From Streptomyces corallincola (lineage in GTDB: Bacteria > Actinomycetota > Actinomycetes > Streptomycetales > Streptomycetaceae): 54,991 bases of DNA. Under the pieces are notes generated by a model, which was not told where the DNA came from, made no database searches, and saw only the letters and a list, made by a program, of their open reading frames with translations. Position 1 is the first letter of the stretch. Each line of letters opens with the position of its first letter. The stretch lies in contig NZ_JAHRXF010000042.1 in the NCBI RefSeq assembly GCF_019104725.1, positions 1 to 54,991 of the forward strand, written 5' to 3'. This document shows, in pieces, positions 16,492 to 25,690 of the stretch. The position numbers and the translations under genes are program-made.

Positions 16492-17154
16492 TCAGTGGGT
16501 GAGCGCCGCCGAACCGCCCCGCACCCCGCCAGCGCTGCGCCACGCGCTGACGCCCACCGCGAGCAGCCAGTACGACAGGACCGCGCCCATGAGCGCGGTC
16601 GTGCCCCAGCCGTTGGCCGCGTAGAAGTGGGCCGGGGTGTTGCCGAAGAACAGGGACGGCATGAAGGCGAAGTTGACGGCCGCGAGGGCGTAGGCGGTGC
16701 GGTGGGCCCAGCGGGGCAGCAGGCCCGCGCGGGCGACGGCGTACGCGAAGCAGGCCAGGAACATGCCGAGCAGCATCCGGGAGACGGTGCCGTAGAGGAT
16801 GTACGTGCCGCTGACGGTGATCGTGGGGTCGATCGGGTGGTCGGCGGCGATCACCGCGCCCGCCTCCAGTCCGCTGGAGACCAACGTGACCACGGTGTAG
16901 GCGAGTCCGGCGACGAGGGCGAGCGTTCCGGCCGTCCCCGCCTCGGGGGCGGCCGACCCGACCAGTTCGCGGAAGCCGGTGACGAACACCATGAGGGCGC
17001 CGAGCGCGAGGATGCCGATCAGCAGGCGGGCCAGGACGTTGGTGTCCGGCGGCGGGCCCGAGTAGACGAAGTAGAGCGGCACTTCGAGGATCAGTCCCAG
17101 GGCGGCGGCGACTCCGGCCCTGCCGGTGAGGCGCCGGGCGGCGGTCTCGTTCAT
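16492..17154 (-). CDS. DUF4386-type integral membrane protein
   Basis: A 220-residue protein with about six membrane segments, beginning RRLTGRAGVAAALGLILEVPLYFVY after a short cytosolic start. The NVLARLLIGILALGALMVF segment, the Tyr-Gly-Thr loop of ILYGTVSRMLLGMF and the long final helices resemble the DUF4386 family of unknown function. ATG at 17154 has GGAGGAG upstream. It converges with the chitinase gene; nothing in the context gives a role. Confidence 0.8.
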   Translation of the reverse strand: MNETAARRLTGRAGVAAALGLILEVPLYFVYSGPPPDTNVLARLLIGILALGALMVFVTGFRELVGSAAPEAGTAGTLALVAGLAYTVVTLVSSGLEAGAVIAADHPIDPTITVSGTYILYGTVSRMLLGMFLACFAYAVARAGLLPRWAHRTAYALAAVNFAFMPSLFFGNTPAHFYAANGWGTTALMGAVLSYWLLAVGVSAWRSAGGVRGGSAALTH

Positions 17155-17258
17155 CGGGTGCTCCTCCGTCGGTGTGCCGCGACGGCTCACCGCGCCGCTG
17201 TCCACACCGGAAATCCTGACGCCGGTGCGGGCGGAAGTCCCTGGGCCCAAGGCCCGGA

Positions 17259-17286
17259 GCGGGGGTGGACCTGGGAACACCCCCGC
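17259..17286 (-). terminator. Hairpin after crtU
   Basis: GCGGGGGTG and CACCCCCGC form a nine-base-pair stem with a ten-base loop, starting about 55 bases downstream of the crtU stop on the minus strand. It is a plausible terminator of the crtYTU operon. Confidence 0.5.
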
Positions 17287-17340
17287 GCGGGTGGCACCTG
17301 CCCGCAGTGACCCAACTTCCCTTCTGAATCTGCCTGTCGG

Positions 17341-18897
17341 TCAGCGCGCCGCCCATCGGGCCAGGCCGCGCAGGGCTGCCGTACGACCCTTCTCAGGCAC
17401 TGTCCACAGGGTCTGGCCGTGTACGCCCCACTGCTCCAGGAGTGCGTTCGCGGCGAGGAATCCGGTGGTGGCCGCGCGTTCCATGAGGGCGACCGGGAGA
17501 TCGGTACGGACGAGGTCGCCCGCCAGGACGAGGTTCGGGTCGGGGGTGCGGACGGTGGGCCGGTCGGTGTGGCCGCCGACCGGGAACAGCGGGCAGTCGG
17601 CGCGCCATTCGTGCCGTGCGTCGAGCACGGCGGCTCCGCCGGTCTCGGGGTAGACCCGGTGCAACTCCGCGATCAGTCGCTTCTGTTCGAGGTTCCGGTC
17701 GGCGTCAGGGCGTACGGCGTAGGCGTGCAGTTCGACCACCGAGCCGCCGGTGCGGGCGGACCAGCGGGCGGCCTCGTCCTCCCAGCGTTCCAGGACGCTG
17801 ACGTTGTCCAGGCCGCCGTAGCCGCTGGTGCCGAGGAAGCCGGGCCGGTCGGCGGCGACCGGGCGGTCCAGCCACAGGCGGCTGACCAGGAACGGCGGTG
17901 CGGTGCGCAGGCGTTGGACCCGCTCGCGCCAGGCGGCGTCCCCGAGCCGGTCGGAGCGGGCGACCAGGTCGCGCAGGCCGGGGGTGTCCAGGGCGAGGAC
18001 GACGGCGTCGTGGCGCTGCTCGGCGCCTTCGGCCGTGACGGAGTAACCGCCGTCCCCCGCAGGGGAGATGTGCTCGACCGGTGTGGAGGTGCGGAGGTCG
18101 GTGCCGTGGCCCTCCAGGTAGGCGGCGAGCGGCTGCCAGAGCGCCTCGGGGGAGGGGGCGCCCGGCACGTCGAAGAGCAGGCCCTCCGCCGAGCCGAGGA
18201 AATAGATGTGGAACATCAACACCATCTCGGCGGCGGACAGTTGGCGTGGGTCGGCGAAGAAGCTCCGGGAGAACACCTCGAACGCGAGGTGCCGTGCGGA
18301 GTCGGGGAAGCGGACCGCCTCCAGGAAGTCGTGGGCGCTGGTGGTGTCGAGCCGTTCGTACACCTCGGGGACCCGGACGTCCAGGAGGGGCAGCGCGGCG
18401 ACGGGGTTCATCGCGGCCAGGTCGCGCGGGCCGAAGGACGGGCTGAGCGCGACGAAGCCGAGCGCGCTCCAGGGCGGGGTGCGGGGCACGTGCCGGAAGC
18501 TGTCCCGCAGGCCGTCGCTGTGCCGCAGCGGATAGTCGGGCAGAGCGGTGAGCCGTTCCAGGCGGGGATCGGTTCGGCGCAGCAGGCCGCGCAGGTTGTA
18601 GTACTGCCGGAAGAAGGCGTGGAAGCCCCGGCTCATGGTGACCGGGGTGCCGTCCGCGAGGGTGGTGGGCCAGCCGCCAACCCGGCCGCCGAGGTGGGCT
18701 TCGCGTTCGTAGAGGGTGACGGTGACCCCGCGTTCCGCGAGCGCGGTGGCGGCGGCGAGACCGGCGATGCCGCCGCCGACGACGGCGGTGGAGCGGGGGG
18801 TGGTGACGCGGGGGGTTCCAGGGGGCGCGGGCAGGACGCGGGCGCGCCGGTCCCGGCCCCGGCGCGTGCCGTCGGGACGGCGGCGGGAGACGGTCAT
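17341..18897 (-). CDS. crtU: Beta-carotene desaturase/methyltransferase-type CrtU (isorenieratene synthase)
   Basis: A 518-residue FAD protein. A basic leader (about 1-35) precedes the Rossmann motif VVGGGIAGLAAATALAERG and the second signature GGRVGGW. The C-terminus has NLVLAGDLVRTDLPVALMERAATTG, the flavin-binding end shared by carotenoid desaturases. In Streptomyces griseus CrtU converts the beta-ionone rings of beta-carotene to aromatic phi rings by desaturation with methyl shift, giving isorenieratene. It is the last gene of the minus-strand crtY-crtT-crtU operon, 136 bases after crtT. The ATG follows a GGAAG site. Confidence 0.9.
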   Translation of the reverse strand: MTVSRRRPDGTRRGRDRRARVLPAPPGTPRVTTPRSTAVVGGGIAGLAAATALAERGVTVTLYEREAHLGGRVGGWPTTLADGTPVTMSRGFHAFFRQYYNLRGLLRRTDPRLERLTALPDYPLRHSDGLRDSFRHVPRTPPWSALGFVALSPSFGPRDLAAMNPVAALPLLDVRVPEVYERLDTTSAHDFLEAVRFPDSARHLAFEVFSRSFFADPRQLSAAEMVLMFHIYFLGSAEGLLFDVPGAPSPEALWQPLAAYLEGHGTDLRTSTPVEHISPAGDGGYSVTAEGAEQRHDAVVLALDTPGLRDLVARSDRLGDAAWRERVQRLRTAPPFLVSRLWLDRPVAADRPGFLGTSGYGGLDNVSVLERWEDEAARWSARTGGSVVELHAYAVRPDADRNLEQKRLIAELHRVYPETGGAAVLDARHEWRADCPLFPVGGHTDRPTVRTPDPNLVLAGDLVRTDLPVALMERAATTGFLAANALLEQWGVHGQTLWTVPEKGRTAALRGLARWAAR

Positions 18898-19033
18898 CGG
18901 GGCTTCCTGGTAAGGGTGTTGAAGCGGAGGAGGTTCGGGACGGCGGCCGGGCCGGGTCCGCGGGAGTGGCCGCAGGCGGGGGCCGGTCCCGTACGGCATC
19001 GGCGGCGAGCGGCGTCCGGTCGTCGTCCAGTGC

Positions 19034-19765
19034 TCATCGCGCCGCCCTCGCGGGGCCGGTGCCGCGTCGGGCCACGAAGGTGTGCGCGATGCCGGTCTGC
19101 CACCCCGGCAGCGGGAGCGTGCGGACGGTCTCGAATCCCGCCGCGCGCAACCGGGACGCGAACCGTGGCGCGGTGTCGAAGTCCACGACGCTGCGCCACA
19201 GGTGGCGGTACAGGGCGCCGTCCCCGAGGGCCCCTGCGGCGGGCTGGACGACGCCCCGGCAGACCAGGGTCCAGACGGCGCGGTCGGTGCGGCGCCCGCT
19301 GAGGGCGTACTCGTGGACGGCGAGCCGTCCGCCGGGCGCGAGCAGGTCGTGCACCCGGCGCAGAACGGCATCCGGGTCGGTGAGGTTGCGGAAGAGGTAG
19401 GCGGCGAGGACGGCGTCGAACGGGCCGTGCACGCCTGCTTCGGCCAGCCGCTCGGCGGGGGCGTGCACGAACCGTACGCCGTCCGCCCAAGGCTTGGCCG
19501 CCGCCCGTTCCAGCATCCCGGCGGAGGCGTCCACGGCGGTGATGTCGGCGCCGGGCAGGGCGGAACGCAGGGCGGCGGTGGAGGCGCCGGTGCCGCAGCC
19601 GAGGTCCAGGACGCGCAGTCCCTCGCCGTGACCGGGGAGGCCGAGGCGGCGTACCGAGCGCCGGAGATGACCGTGGTAGCCGGGGTTGGTGGCCACCAGC
19701 GTGTCGTAGGCGCGGGCGCCACGGTCGAAGGCGGCGGCGAGTTCGTCGTCGCGCAGCAGGGTCAT
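19034..19765 (-). CDS. crtT: SAM-dependent methyltransferase of the carotenoid cluster (CrtT)
   Basis: A 243-residue class I methyltransferase of the UbiE/COQ5-like group. The SAM-binding motif is VLDLGCGTGASTAAL, followed by ITAVDASAGML and FDAVLAAYLFRNLTD. It lies between crtY and crtU exactly as crtT does in the known streptomycete isorenieratene clusters. Its reaction is not established, since CrtU is thought to move ring methyls itself. The ATG lies 13 bases after the crtY stop and uses a GGAG in the crtY end, so the pair is coupled. Confidence 0.85.
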   Translation of the reverse strand: MTLLRDDELAAAFDRGARAYDTLVATNPGYHGHLRRSVRRLGLPGHGEGLRVLDLGCGTGASTAALRSALPGADITAVDASAGMLERAAAKPWADGVRFVHAPAERLAEAGVHGPFDAVLAAYLFRNLTDPDAVLRRVHDLLAPGGRLAVHEYALSGRRTDRAVWTLVCRGVVQPAAGALGDGALYRHLWRSVVDFDTAPRFASRLRAAGFETVRTLPLPGWQTGIAHTFVARRGTGPARAAR

Positions 19766-19778
19766 GCTCACTCCAGGG

Positions 19779-20978
19779 TCAGCGGGGCGGTTCGTGCGGG
19801 CGGCGGGGCAGCAGGCGCAGTTCGGCGGCCGAGCGGAGCATCGGGCGGGCGGGGGTGCGCAGGCCGACGGAGAGGTCTTCCAGCAGGTGGGTACGGCCGT
19901 CGAGGAAGCGCAGGACCCGGCTCGCGGGCAGCCGTTCGAACAGGCCGGAGAAGAGCGCGGGTCCGTCGATCCGGCCGCTGGCGAGGGCCCGCAGCAGGAC
20001 GGCGTCCATCGCGCGGGAGCGGGCCGAGTGCGGGTCGGGCGGGACGGGCCGGCGGCCCCGGCGCAGTGCGGCGGCGACGGCGGCGGTCTGGCGCTGGAGT
20101 CCGGCGAAGGTGTAGCCGGTGGAGGGGCGGGTGGCGCCACCGGCGGCGCCGATGCGGAACACGGACTGGCCGATCCGCCGGTGGGTGGGCCCGTCGGTCA
20201 TCGGGATGACACCGGTCTCGGTGGCGAGGATCTCGGTGGGGCCGAGGTGGAGCACGTCCTCGGTGTAGTGCCGTACGGCCGCCGTGTAGGCCTCGGCGGT
20301 GAGCGGGCGGGCGGAGAACTCGGTGTATTCGACCAGCGCTTCGTGGCGTCCGGTGGGCAGGACGTAGCCGAAGGACAGGCCCCCGGCGGGCTGGGGGGTG
20401 CGGAAGTCCATGAGGTCGGCGGTGTCCCGGTCGAAGACGGGCCGGGCGGTGCGGACGAACCAGCCGTGGAAGTGCTGGAGCAGGGTGGTGCGGGCGGCGG
20501 GCAGGCTGCCGAGGGGCCGCGAGTCGAACACCCAGCGGGCGGTGAGGGTGCCGGGAGTGCCGTCGGGGGCGCGGTGGATGATCCGCGCGCCGCCGGGTAC
20601 GTCCTCGACCGCGTCCACGGTCGTGGTGAGGCGGCGGACGTTGCGGCTGCGGTCGAGGTCGCGGGTGACGAGTGCCTCGAAGTCGCCGGACCTGATCATC
20701 TTGTAGCGCAGGGGCGCGATGTCGCCGGTGCGGGGGGCTCCGGCGGGCGGGGTGACCCGGAGCCGCTGCCAGGCGGCGGTGACGGCGGCGTCGTAGCGGC
20801 CCCGGCCGGGCTCCCAGAAGCACCAGGTGCGGGCGGGCGGGCGCAGGGGGCCGGGCGGGGCGTCGAGCAGGACCACCGAGGGCGCGCCGCTGGTGCCGGG
20901 GGTCTGCCGTGCGAGGCGGTGGGCGAGGGAGAGTCCCGCGGCGCCCGCTCCGACGATGGCCACATCCGCGTCCCGCAC
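19779..20978 (-). CDS. crtY: Lycopene beta-cyclase
   Basis: A 399-residue flavoprotein of the CrtY/CrtL family. It begins VRDADVAIVGAGAAGLSLAHRLAR (dinucleotide-binding fold). A conserved ring-cyclase segment WVFDSRPLG lies mid-protein. The C-terminal region includes GAAGGATRPSTGYTFAGLQRQ, the family's characteristic signature. It cyclises both ends of lycopene to beta-carotene, using reduced FAD non-redoxly. GTG at 20978 has GGAGG five bases upstream. It is the first gene of the minus-strand operon, divergent from crtE across a 458-base regulatory region. Confidence 0.92.
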   Translation of the reverse strand: MRDADVAIVGAGAAGLSLAHRLARQTPGTSGAPSVVLLDAPPGPLRPPARTWCFWEPGRGRYDAAVTAAWQRLRVTPPAGAPRTGDIAPLRYKMIRSGDFEALVTRDLDRSRNVRRLTTTVDAVEDVPGGARIIHRAPDGTPGTLTARWVFDSRPLGSLPAARTTLLQHFHGWFVRTARPVFDRDTADLMDFRTPQPAGGLSFGYVLPTGRHEALVEYTEFSARPLTAEAYTAAVRHYTEDVLHLGPTEILATETGVIPMTDGPTHRRIGQSVFRIGAAGGATRPSTGYTFAGLQRQTAAVAAALRRGRRPVPPDPHSARSRAMDAVLLRALASGRIDGPALFSGLFERLPASRVLRFLDGRTHLLEDLSVGLRTPARPMLRSAAELRLLPRRPHEPPR

Positions 20979-21436
20979 GAGGTCCTCCGTCTTCTCGGGT
21001 GGTTGTGGTGGGCGGGTCGGCCCGGTGTTCCGGTGCACGGTTCGGTGGGTCGGCCCGCGTGCCGGTCGGATAGTCGGCCTGCGTTCCGGCGGCTCGTATG
21101 CCTGTCGGATGGTCGGCCTGCGTTCCGGTCGGCTCGTGTGCCGGTGTGTCCGGGGCGGTCCCGGCGGTTCCGTCCCACCCGCCTCCTTGCCCGTTCGTCC
21201 GGCCCGCTTGCGCACTCCGCCGGTTTTCCCGCCCGTGTGCCCGATCGGATGCGGGTCACTCGAATGCGACGGATGCGGGTCTCCGGCGCGCGGAGCGTGG
21301 GAGGGATGGGTCGTCCGGCCTGTCCGCCGGGGTGTCGGCCGGGTCGCCGCATCCGTACGCGGTGCCCCGGCCGAATACCTGGGGCAGCCGGGCGATGTGT
21401 GCGAGTGCGCGTGCGAGCACGACGAGAGGAAACGGG
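20979..21436. promoter_or_regulatory. Divergent crtY/crtE control region with direct repeats
   Basis: No gene is supported in these 458 bases. The region contains a 39-40 base imperfect direct repeat (21060-21098 and 21099-21138) and two exact copies of CGGATGCGGGTC, 24 bases apart, at 21246-21257 and 21270-21281. These are the natural places for regulators of carotenoid synthesis (LitR/CarH-type and ECF sigma in related species), but no such regulator gene is in the window and no promoter could be assigned with confidence. Confidence 0.55.
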
Positions 21437-22831
21437 ATGCGCCCCTCCGAGGCGACGGATCAGCGGACGGCCACGCAGCCGTACGGTGCCTGTCCGGGCG
21501 CCCCGCCCGATTCACCCGTCCGGCCGCACCCGGACGACGTACCAGCCGGGGCAACCGGCGCCGAGGGCCGGTGCGGCGAGGAGGCCGGGCGGCCGGAGTC
21601 CGCTGCCGTGGCCGCCGTGGACGGTGATGTGCGCGGGGCCGTCGGGCGGGTGCTCGACCAGGTGCTGGCCGACCGGGTGGCCGGGGCGCGCGCGGTTCAT
21701 CCGCTGTTCGCGGAGGATCTGGCCGCGCGGGTCGCGGACTTCACCCGGTCCGGCGGCAAGCGCACCCGCTCGCGGCTGCTGTGGTGGGCGATGCGGGCGT
21801 GCGGGGCCGAGGACGAGGCGTCGGCCGCCGCCGCGCTGCGGATGGGGGCGGCGGTGGAGATCCTCCAGACCTGCGCGCTGGTCCAGGACGACGTCATGGA
21901 CGGCTCGCCCTGCCGCCGGGGCCGTCCCGCGCTGCACCGGGACGTCGGGGCGCAGTACGCGGACGCGGGCGACGCGGGACAGGTGCGCCGGTTCGGGGAC
22001 GCGGCGGCGGTGCTCGCCGGGGATCTCGCGCTGGCCTGGGCGGACGACGTGGTCGCGGACACCGCGCTGGCACCGGACACCGCGCGCCGGGTACGGCGGC
22101 TGTGGGGCGATCTGCGCACCGAGATGGTCGCCGGGCAGTATCTGGACGTGCACGGCCAGCTCACGGGGGCGCGTGGGGTGCCGCGCGCGCTGCGGGCGGC
22201 CTGTCTCAAGAGCGCCCTGTACTCGGTGGAGCGCCCGCTGGCGCTGGGCGCGGCGCTGGCGGGCGCCGACGAGGACACGGCGAGCGGTCTGTGTTCGGCC
22301 GGGCGGCGGGTGGGCATCGCCTTCCAGCTCCGCGACGACCTGGACGACGTGTTCGCCGACGCGGGCCGGTCCGGACGCCCGGCGGGCGGGGACGTACGGG
22401 AGGGCAAGGCGACGTATCTGGCGGCCGTGGCCCGCGCGCGGGCGGAGGCGGCGGGCGACCGGGCCGCGCTGTCGGTGCTGGACCGCTCGCTGGGCGACGA
22501 CGCGCTGACGGCGGCCGGGCTCGACGAGGTGCGCGAGGTCATGGTGCGCACCGGCGCCCGGCACGCGGTGGAGGCCCGGATCGGGCGGCTGGTGACGCAG
22601 GGACTGCGCCTGTACGACTCGCTCGCGCTGCATCCGGTGGGCGGCGGCCGACTGCGGGAGCTGCTGGCGCGGGCGGCGGGCACGGGGGTGCGTACGGAGA
22701 CATCGGCGGGGCCCCTGTCGGCGTCGGCCGGGGCGGCGGGGCCGGTCGGGACGGCTGGGACTGTCGGCGGGTCGGCCGGGCCGGTCGGGTCAGCCGGGTC
22801 GGCCGGGTCGGTGGAAGGAAGCCGCGCATGA
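21437..22831 (+). CDS. crtE: Geranylgeranyl diphosphate synthase
   Basis: A 464-residue polyprenyl diphosphate synthase. The first Asp-rich motif is DDVMD (Asp151-Asp155), followed by the Arg pair of CRRGRP; the second is RDDLDD (about 299-304). Substrate Lys/Arg sites SGGKRTRSRLLWW are intact. It makes C20 GGPP for phytoene synthesis. About 60 disordered N-terminal residues and a roughly 40-residue Gly/Ala/Ser/Val-rich C-terminal tail make it longer than the family norm of around 350. The ATG follows GAGAGGAAAC. Its stop overlaps the next start by four bases (ATGA). Confidence 0.93.
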   Translation: MRPSEATDQRTATQPYGACPGAPPDSPVRPHPDDVPAGATGAEGRCGEEAGRPESAAVAAVDGDVRGAVGRVLDQVLADRVAGARAVHPLFAEDLAARVADFTRSGGKRTRSRLLWWAMRACGAEDEASAAAALRMGAAVEILQTCALVQDDVMDGSPCRRGRPALHRDVGAQYADAGDAGQVRRFGDAAAVLAGDLALAWADDVVADTALAPDTARRVRRLWGDLRTEMVAGQYLDVHGQLTGARGVPRALRAACLKSALYSVERPLALGAALAGADEDTASGLCSAGRRVGIAFQLRDDLDDVFADAGRSGRPAGGDVREGKATYLAAVARARAEAAGDRAALSVLDRSLGDDALTAAGLDEVREVMVRTGARHAVEARIGRLVTQGLRLYDSLALHPVGGGRLRELLARAAGTGVRTETSAGPLSASAGAAGPVGTAGTVGGSAGPVGSAGSAGSVEGSRA

Positions 22832-23121
22832 CGTGGGACGCGGGGTCGGGCGGTCGGGTGGCGGGGCGCGCGGGGGCCGGTCGGGCGGTACGGGTCGGCG
22901 CCCCGCGCACCACGCCCGGACGCGCCGCATCGCGGACGCACCCCGCCGACGAGCCGGTCGGCAGGCGGGCGCCTGTCCGGCCCACCCGCACCGAACACGC
23001 CCCTCGCCCCGCCGAGGAGCCGGGCGTCCGAGTACGTCGCGTCGTCCCCGCCCGCGCTGCCGACCCGCTGCTCCCGAGCCCCCGCACCGAGCCCCCCGCA
23101 CCCGAGGAGTCCCGCTCATGA
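22828..23121 (+). CDS. 97-residue Arg/Pro/Ala-rich ORF bridging crtE and crtI
   Basis: This frame starts at an ATG overlapping the crtE stop (ATGA) and ends at a TGA overlapping the crtI ATG (ATGA). A GGAAGGAAG ribosome site lies seven bases upstream. The product (MTWDAGSGGRVAGRAG at the start, PAPEESRS at the end) is low-complexity, basic and probably disordered, with no recognised domain. GC at third positions is about 85 percent, but second positions are also GC-rich, so codon bias does not prove coding. It may mainly serve to carry ribosomes from crtE to crtI. Confidence 0.5.
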   Translation: MTWDAGSGGRVAGRAGAGRAVRVGAPRTTPGRAASRTHPADEPVGRRAPVRPTRTEHAPRPAEEPGVRVRRVVPARAADPLLPSPRTEPPAPEESRS

Positions 23122-24659
23122 TCCGTACTCTCCCCGGCCGTACCGATCATGTCGTGGTCGTGGGTGCCGGACTGGCCGGGCTGTCGGCCGCGTTGCATCT
23201 GCTGGGCGCGGGGCGGCGGGTGACCGTGGTGGAGCGGGAGGCGCTGCCGGGCGGGCGGGCCGGGCGGCTGGAGCTGGACGGGTTCCGGATGGACACCGGG
23301 CCGACGGTGCTGACCATGCCGGACATCGCGGACGAGGCGTTCGCGGCCGTCGGGGACAGCCTGCGGGCGCGGGTGGAGCTGGTGCCGCTGGACCCGGCGT
23401 ACCGGGCGCGGTTCGCGGACGGCAGCGCTCTGGACGTGCGGACCGGGGCCGGGGCGATGGCGGCCGAGGTGGAGCGGTTCGCCGGTCCCGGTGAGGCGGA
23501 GGGCTATCTGCGGCTGCGGGCCTGGCTGGAGAAGGTGTACCGGGCGCAGATCGGCCGGTTCATCGATGCCAACTTCGATTCGCCGCTGGGGCTGCTGAAC
23601 GCGGATCTGGCCCGGCTGGCGGCGCTGGGCGGGTTCGGTCGGCTGGACGCGCGGATCGGCGGGTTCCTCAAGGACGAGCGGCTGAAGCGGGTGTTCACGT
23701 TCCAGGCGCTGTACGCGGGCGTGCCGCCGAGCCGGGCGCTCGCGGCGTACGCGGTGATCGCGTACATGGACACCGTGGCCGGGGTGTACTTCCCGCGCGG
23801 CGGGATGCACGCCCTGCCCCGCGCGATGGCGGACGCGGCGGCAGCGGCGGGTGCCGAGCTGCGCTACGGCTCATCCGTGAACCGGCTGGAGCGGTCGGGC
23901 TCGCGGGTCACGGCGGTCGTCACGGACCGCGAGCGCATCCCGTGCGACGCGGTCGTACTGACCCCCGATCTGCCCGTCGCCTACGGGCTGTTGGGGCGGC
24001 GGCCCCGGCGTCCGCTGCGGCTGCGGCACTCGCCGTCGGCGGTGGTGCTGCATCTCGGCACGGACCGGACCTGGCCCCAACTCGCGCATCATACGATCTC
24101 GTTCGGCAACGCCTGGCGGGAGACGTTCGACGAACTGACGCGCGGCGGGCGGCTGATGAGCGATCCGTCGCTGCTGATCACCCGCCCCACGGCGACCGAT
24201 CCGGGACTCGCCCCGCCGGGCCGCCATCTGCTCTACGTCCTCGCGCCGTGCCCCAACACCGAGGTGGGTCCGGGCGCGCGGGCGTGGGAGGGGCTCGGTC
24301 CGCGCTACCGGGACGTGCTGCTGCGGGAGTTGGAGCGGCGCGGCCTGGACGGGATCGGGTCGTCCGTGGTGTGCGAGCGGTTGGTGACCCCGGCGGACTG
24401 GCGGGCGTGGGGGCACGCGGCCGGGACGCCGTTCTCGGCGGCGCACACCTTCGCGCAGACCGGTCCGTTCCGGCCGCGGAATCTGGTGCGGGGCACGGAG
24501 AACGCCGTCCTCGCCGGGTGCGGGACCACTCCGGGGGTGGGCGTCCCGACGGTGCTGCTGTCGGGGAAGCTGGCCGCCGCCCGGATCGCCGGACCGCCGG
24601 GGCGCGGCTCCGGCCGTGCCCGTACCTCATCGGCCCACCGGAAGGAGCTGACCGTATGA
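23118..24659 (+). CDS. crtI: Phytoene desaturase
   Basis: A 513-residue FAD-dependent carotenoid desaturase. The N-terminal dinucleotide fold is VVVGAGLAGLSAALHLLGAG, followed by GGRAGRLELDGFRMDTGPTVLTMP, very typical of CrtI. The C-terminal FAD segment is AGCGTTPGVGVPTVLLSGKLAA. It converts phytoene to lycopene by successive desaturations. ATG at 23118 is preceded by GAGGAG and overlaps the stop of the 97-residue ORF; its stop overlaps crtB by four bases. Confidence 0.94.
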   Translation: MIRTLPGRTDHVVVVGAGLAGLSAALHLLGAGRRVTVVEREALPGGRAGRLELDGFRMDTGPTVLTMPDIADEAFAAVGDSLRARVELVPLDPAYRARFADGSALDVRTGAGAMAAEVERFAGPGEAEGYLRLRAWLEKVYRAQIGRFIDANFDSPLGLLNADLARLAALGGFGRLDARIGGFLKDERLKRVFTFQALYAGVPPSRALAAYAVIAYMDTVAGVYFPRGGMHALPRAMADAAAAAGAELRYGSSVNRLERSGSRVTAVVTDRERIPCDAVVLTPDLPVAYGLLGRRPRRPLRLRHSPSAVVLHLGTDRTWPQLAHHTISFGNAWRETFDELTRGGRLMSDPSLLITRPTATDPGLAPPGRHLLYVLAPCPNTEVGPGARAWEGLGPRYRDVLLRELERRGLDGIGSSVVCERLVTPADWRAWGHAAGTPFSAAHTFAQTGPFRPRNLVRGTENAVLAGCGTTPGVGVPTVLLSGKLAAARIAGPPGRGSGRARTSSAHRKELTV

Positions 24660-25690
24660 CCCGGCGCGAACTCGACGCGGCAGGCATCACCGATCCGGTG
24701 CTGCGTGCCGCCTACCGGCGGTGCCGCGCGCTCAACGCCCGGCACGGCAGGACGTACTTCCTGGCGACCCGGCTGCTGCCGGTGGAGCGGCGGCCCGCCG
24801 TGCACGCGTTGTACGGGTTCGCGCGCTGGGCCGACGACATCGTGGACTCGATGGATCCGGGCGTCCGTCCGGAGCGGCGGGCGGCCGAACTGGCCGCGCT
24901 CCAGACGAGCCTGACCGACGGGCTGCGCGGCGGGCCGAGCGAGGAGCCGGTGGTGCTGGCGCTGGCGGACACCGCGCGCCGCTACGGCATTCCCCGGCGG
25001 CACTTCCGGGACTTCATGGCGGCGATGAGCGCCGATCTGGTGGTCACGGAGTATCCGACGTACGCCGATCTGCGGGGCTACATGCACGGGTCGGCGGCGG
25101 TGATCGGGCTCCAGATGCTGCCCGTGCTGGGCACGGTGGTGCCGCGTGCGGAGGCCGAGCCGCACGCGGCGGCGCTCGGGGTGGCGTTCCAGCTGAGCAA
25201 CTTCCTGCGGGACGTGGGCGAGGACCTCGACCGGGGCCGTGTCTACCTCCCCGGCGACCTGCTGGCGGCGCACGGTGTGGACCGCGCCCTGCTGCGCTGG
25301 AGCCGCGCCACGGGACGCCCGGAGCCCCGGATCACCGCCGCGCTCAAGGAATTCGCGGCTCTCACCCGGGGTGTCTACCGCGAGGCGGCGCCGGGGCTGC
25401 CGATGCTCGACCCGGTGTCCCGCCCCTGCATCCGGACGGCGTTCGTGCTGTACGGCGGCATCCTGGACGCGGTCGCGGCGGACGGGTACGCGGTGCTGCA
25501 CCGGCGGGCGGTGGTCCCTCGTGGGCGCCGTGCGGTGGTGGCCGCCGACGGTCTCACCCGTCTCGCGGCGGCCCGCCTCCGGGCGCGTGAGGCACGGCAA
25601 CCGAAGCCCCGCGAGCGGACGTTCGTCGCTGCCGGGCCGCTGTCCCGGCGTGCCGCGGCGCGGCATGCCGTACCCCAGGAGGTCGCGTGA
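24656..25690 (+). CDS. crtB: Phytoene synthase
   Basis: A 344-residue squalene/phytoene synthase family enzyme joining two GGPP to phytoene. The two Asp-rich motifs are ARWADDIVDSMD (about 58-69) and QLSNFLRDVGEDLDRGRVYLP (about 180-200). FLATRLLPVERRPAVHALYGFAR is the conserved start of the fold. GAAGGAG precedes the ATG, which overlaps the crtI stop (ATGA). The last 50 residues are a basic, less conserved tail. Its stop overlaps the Rieske gene GTG. Confidence 0.94.
   Translation: MTRRELDAAGITDPVLRAAYRRCRALNARHGRTYFLATRLLPVERRPAVHALYGFARWADDIVDSMDPGVRPERRAAELAALQTSLTDGLRGGPSEEPVVLALADTARRYGIPRRHFRDFMAAMSADLVVTEYPTYADLRGYMHGSAAVIGLQMLPVLGTVVPRAEAEPHAAALGVAFQLSNFLRDVGEDLDRGRVYLPGDLLAAHGVDRALLRWSRATGRPEPRITAALKEFAALTRGVYREAAPGLPMLDPVSRPCIRTAFVLYGGILDAVAADGYAVLHRRAVVPRGRRAVVAADGLTRLAAARLRAREARQPKPRERTFVAAGPLSRRAAARHAVPQEVA

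Noticed and set aside
18898..19033. Possible extra gene or longer CrtU N-terminus between crtT and crtU
   Set aside because: The 136 bases have no separate start with a ribosome site, and the CrtU Rossmann motif already follows a normal leader from 18897.
19764..22508. Very long plus-strand frame crossing crtY, the divergent region and crtE
   Set aside because: It spans a regulatory region and two real genes in other frames; its product is low-complexity.
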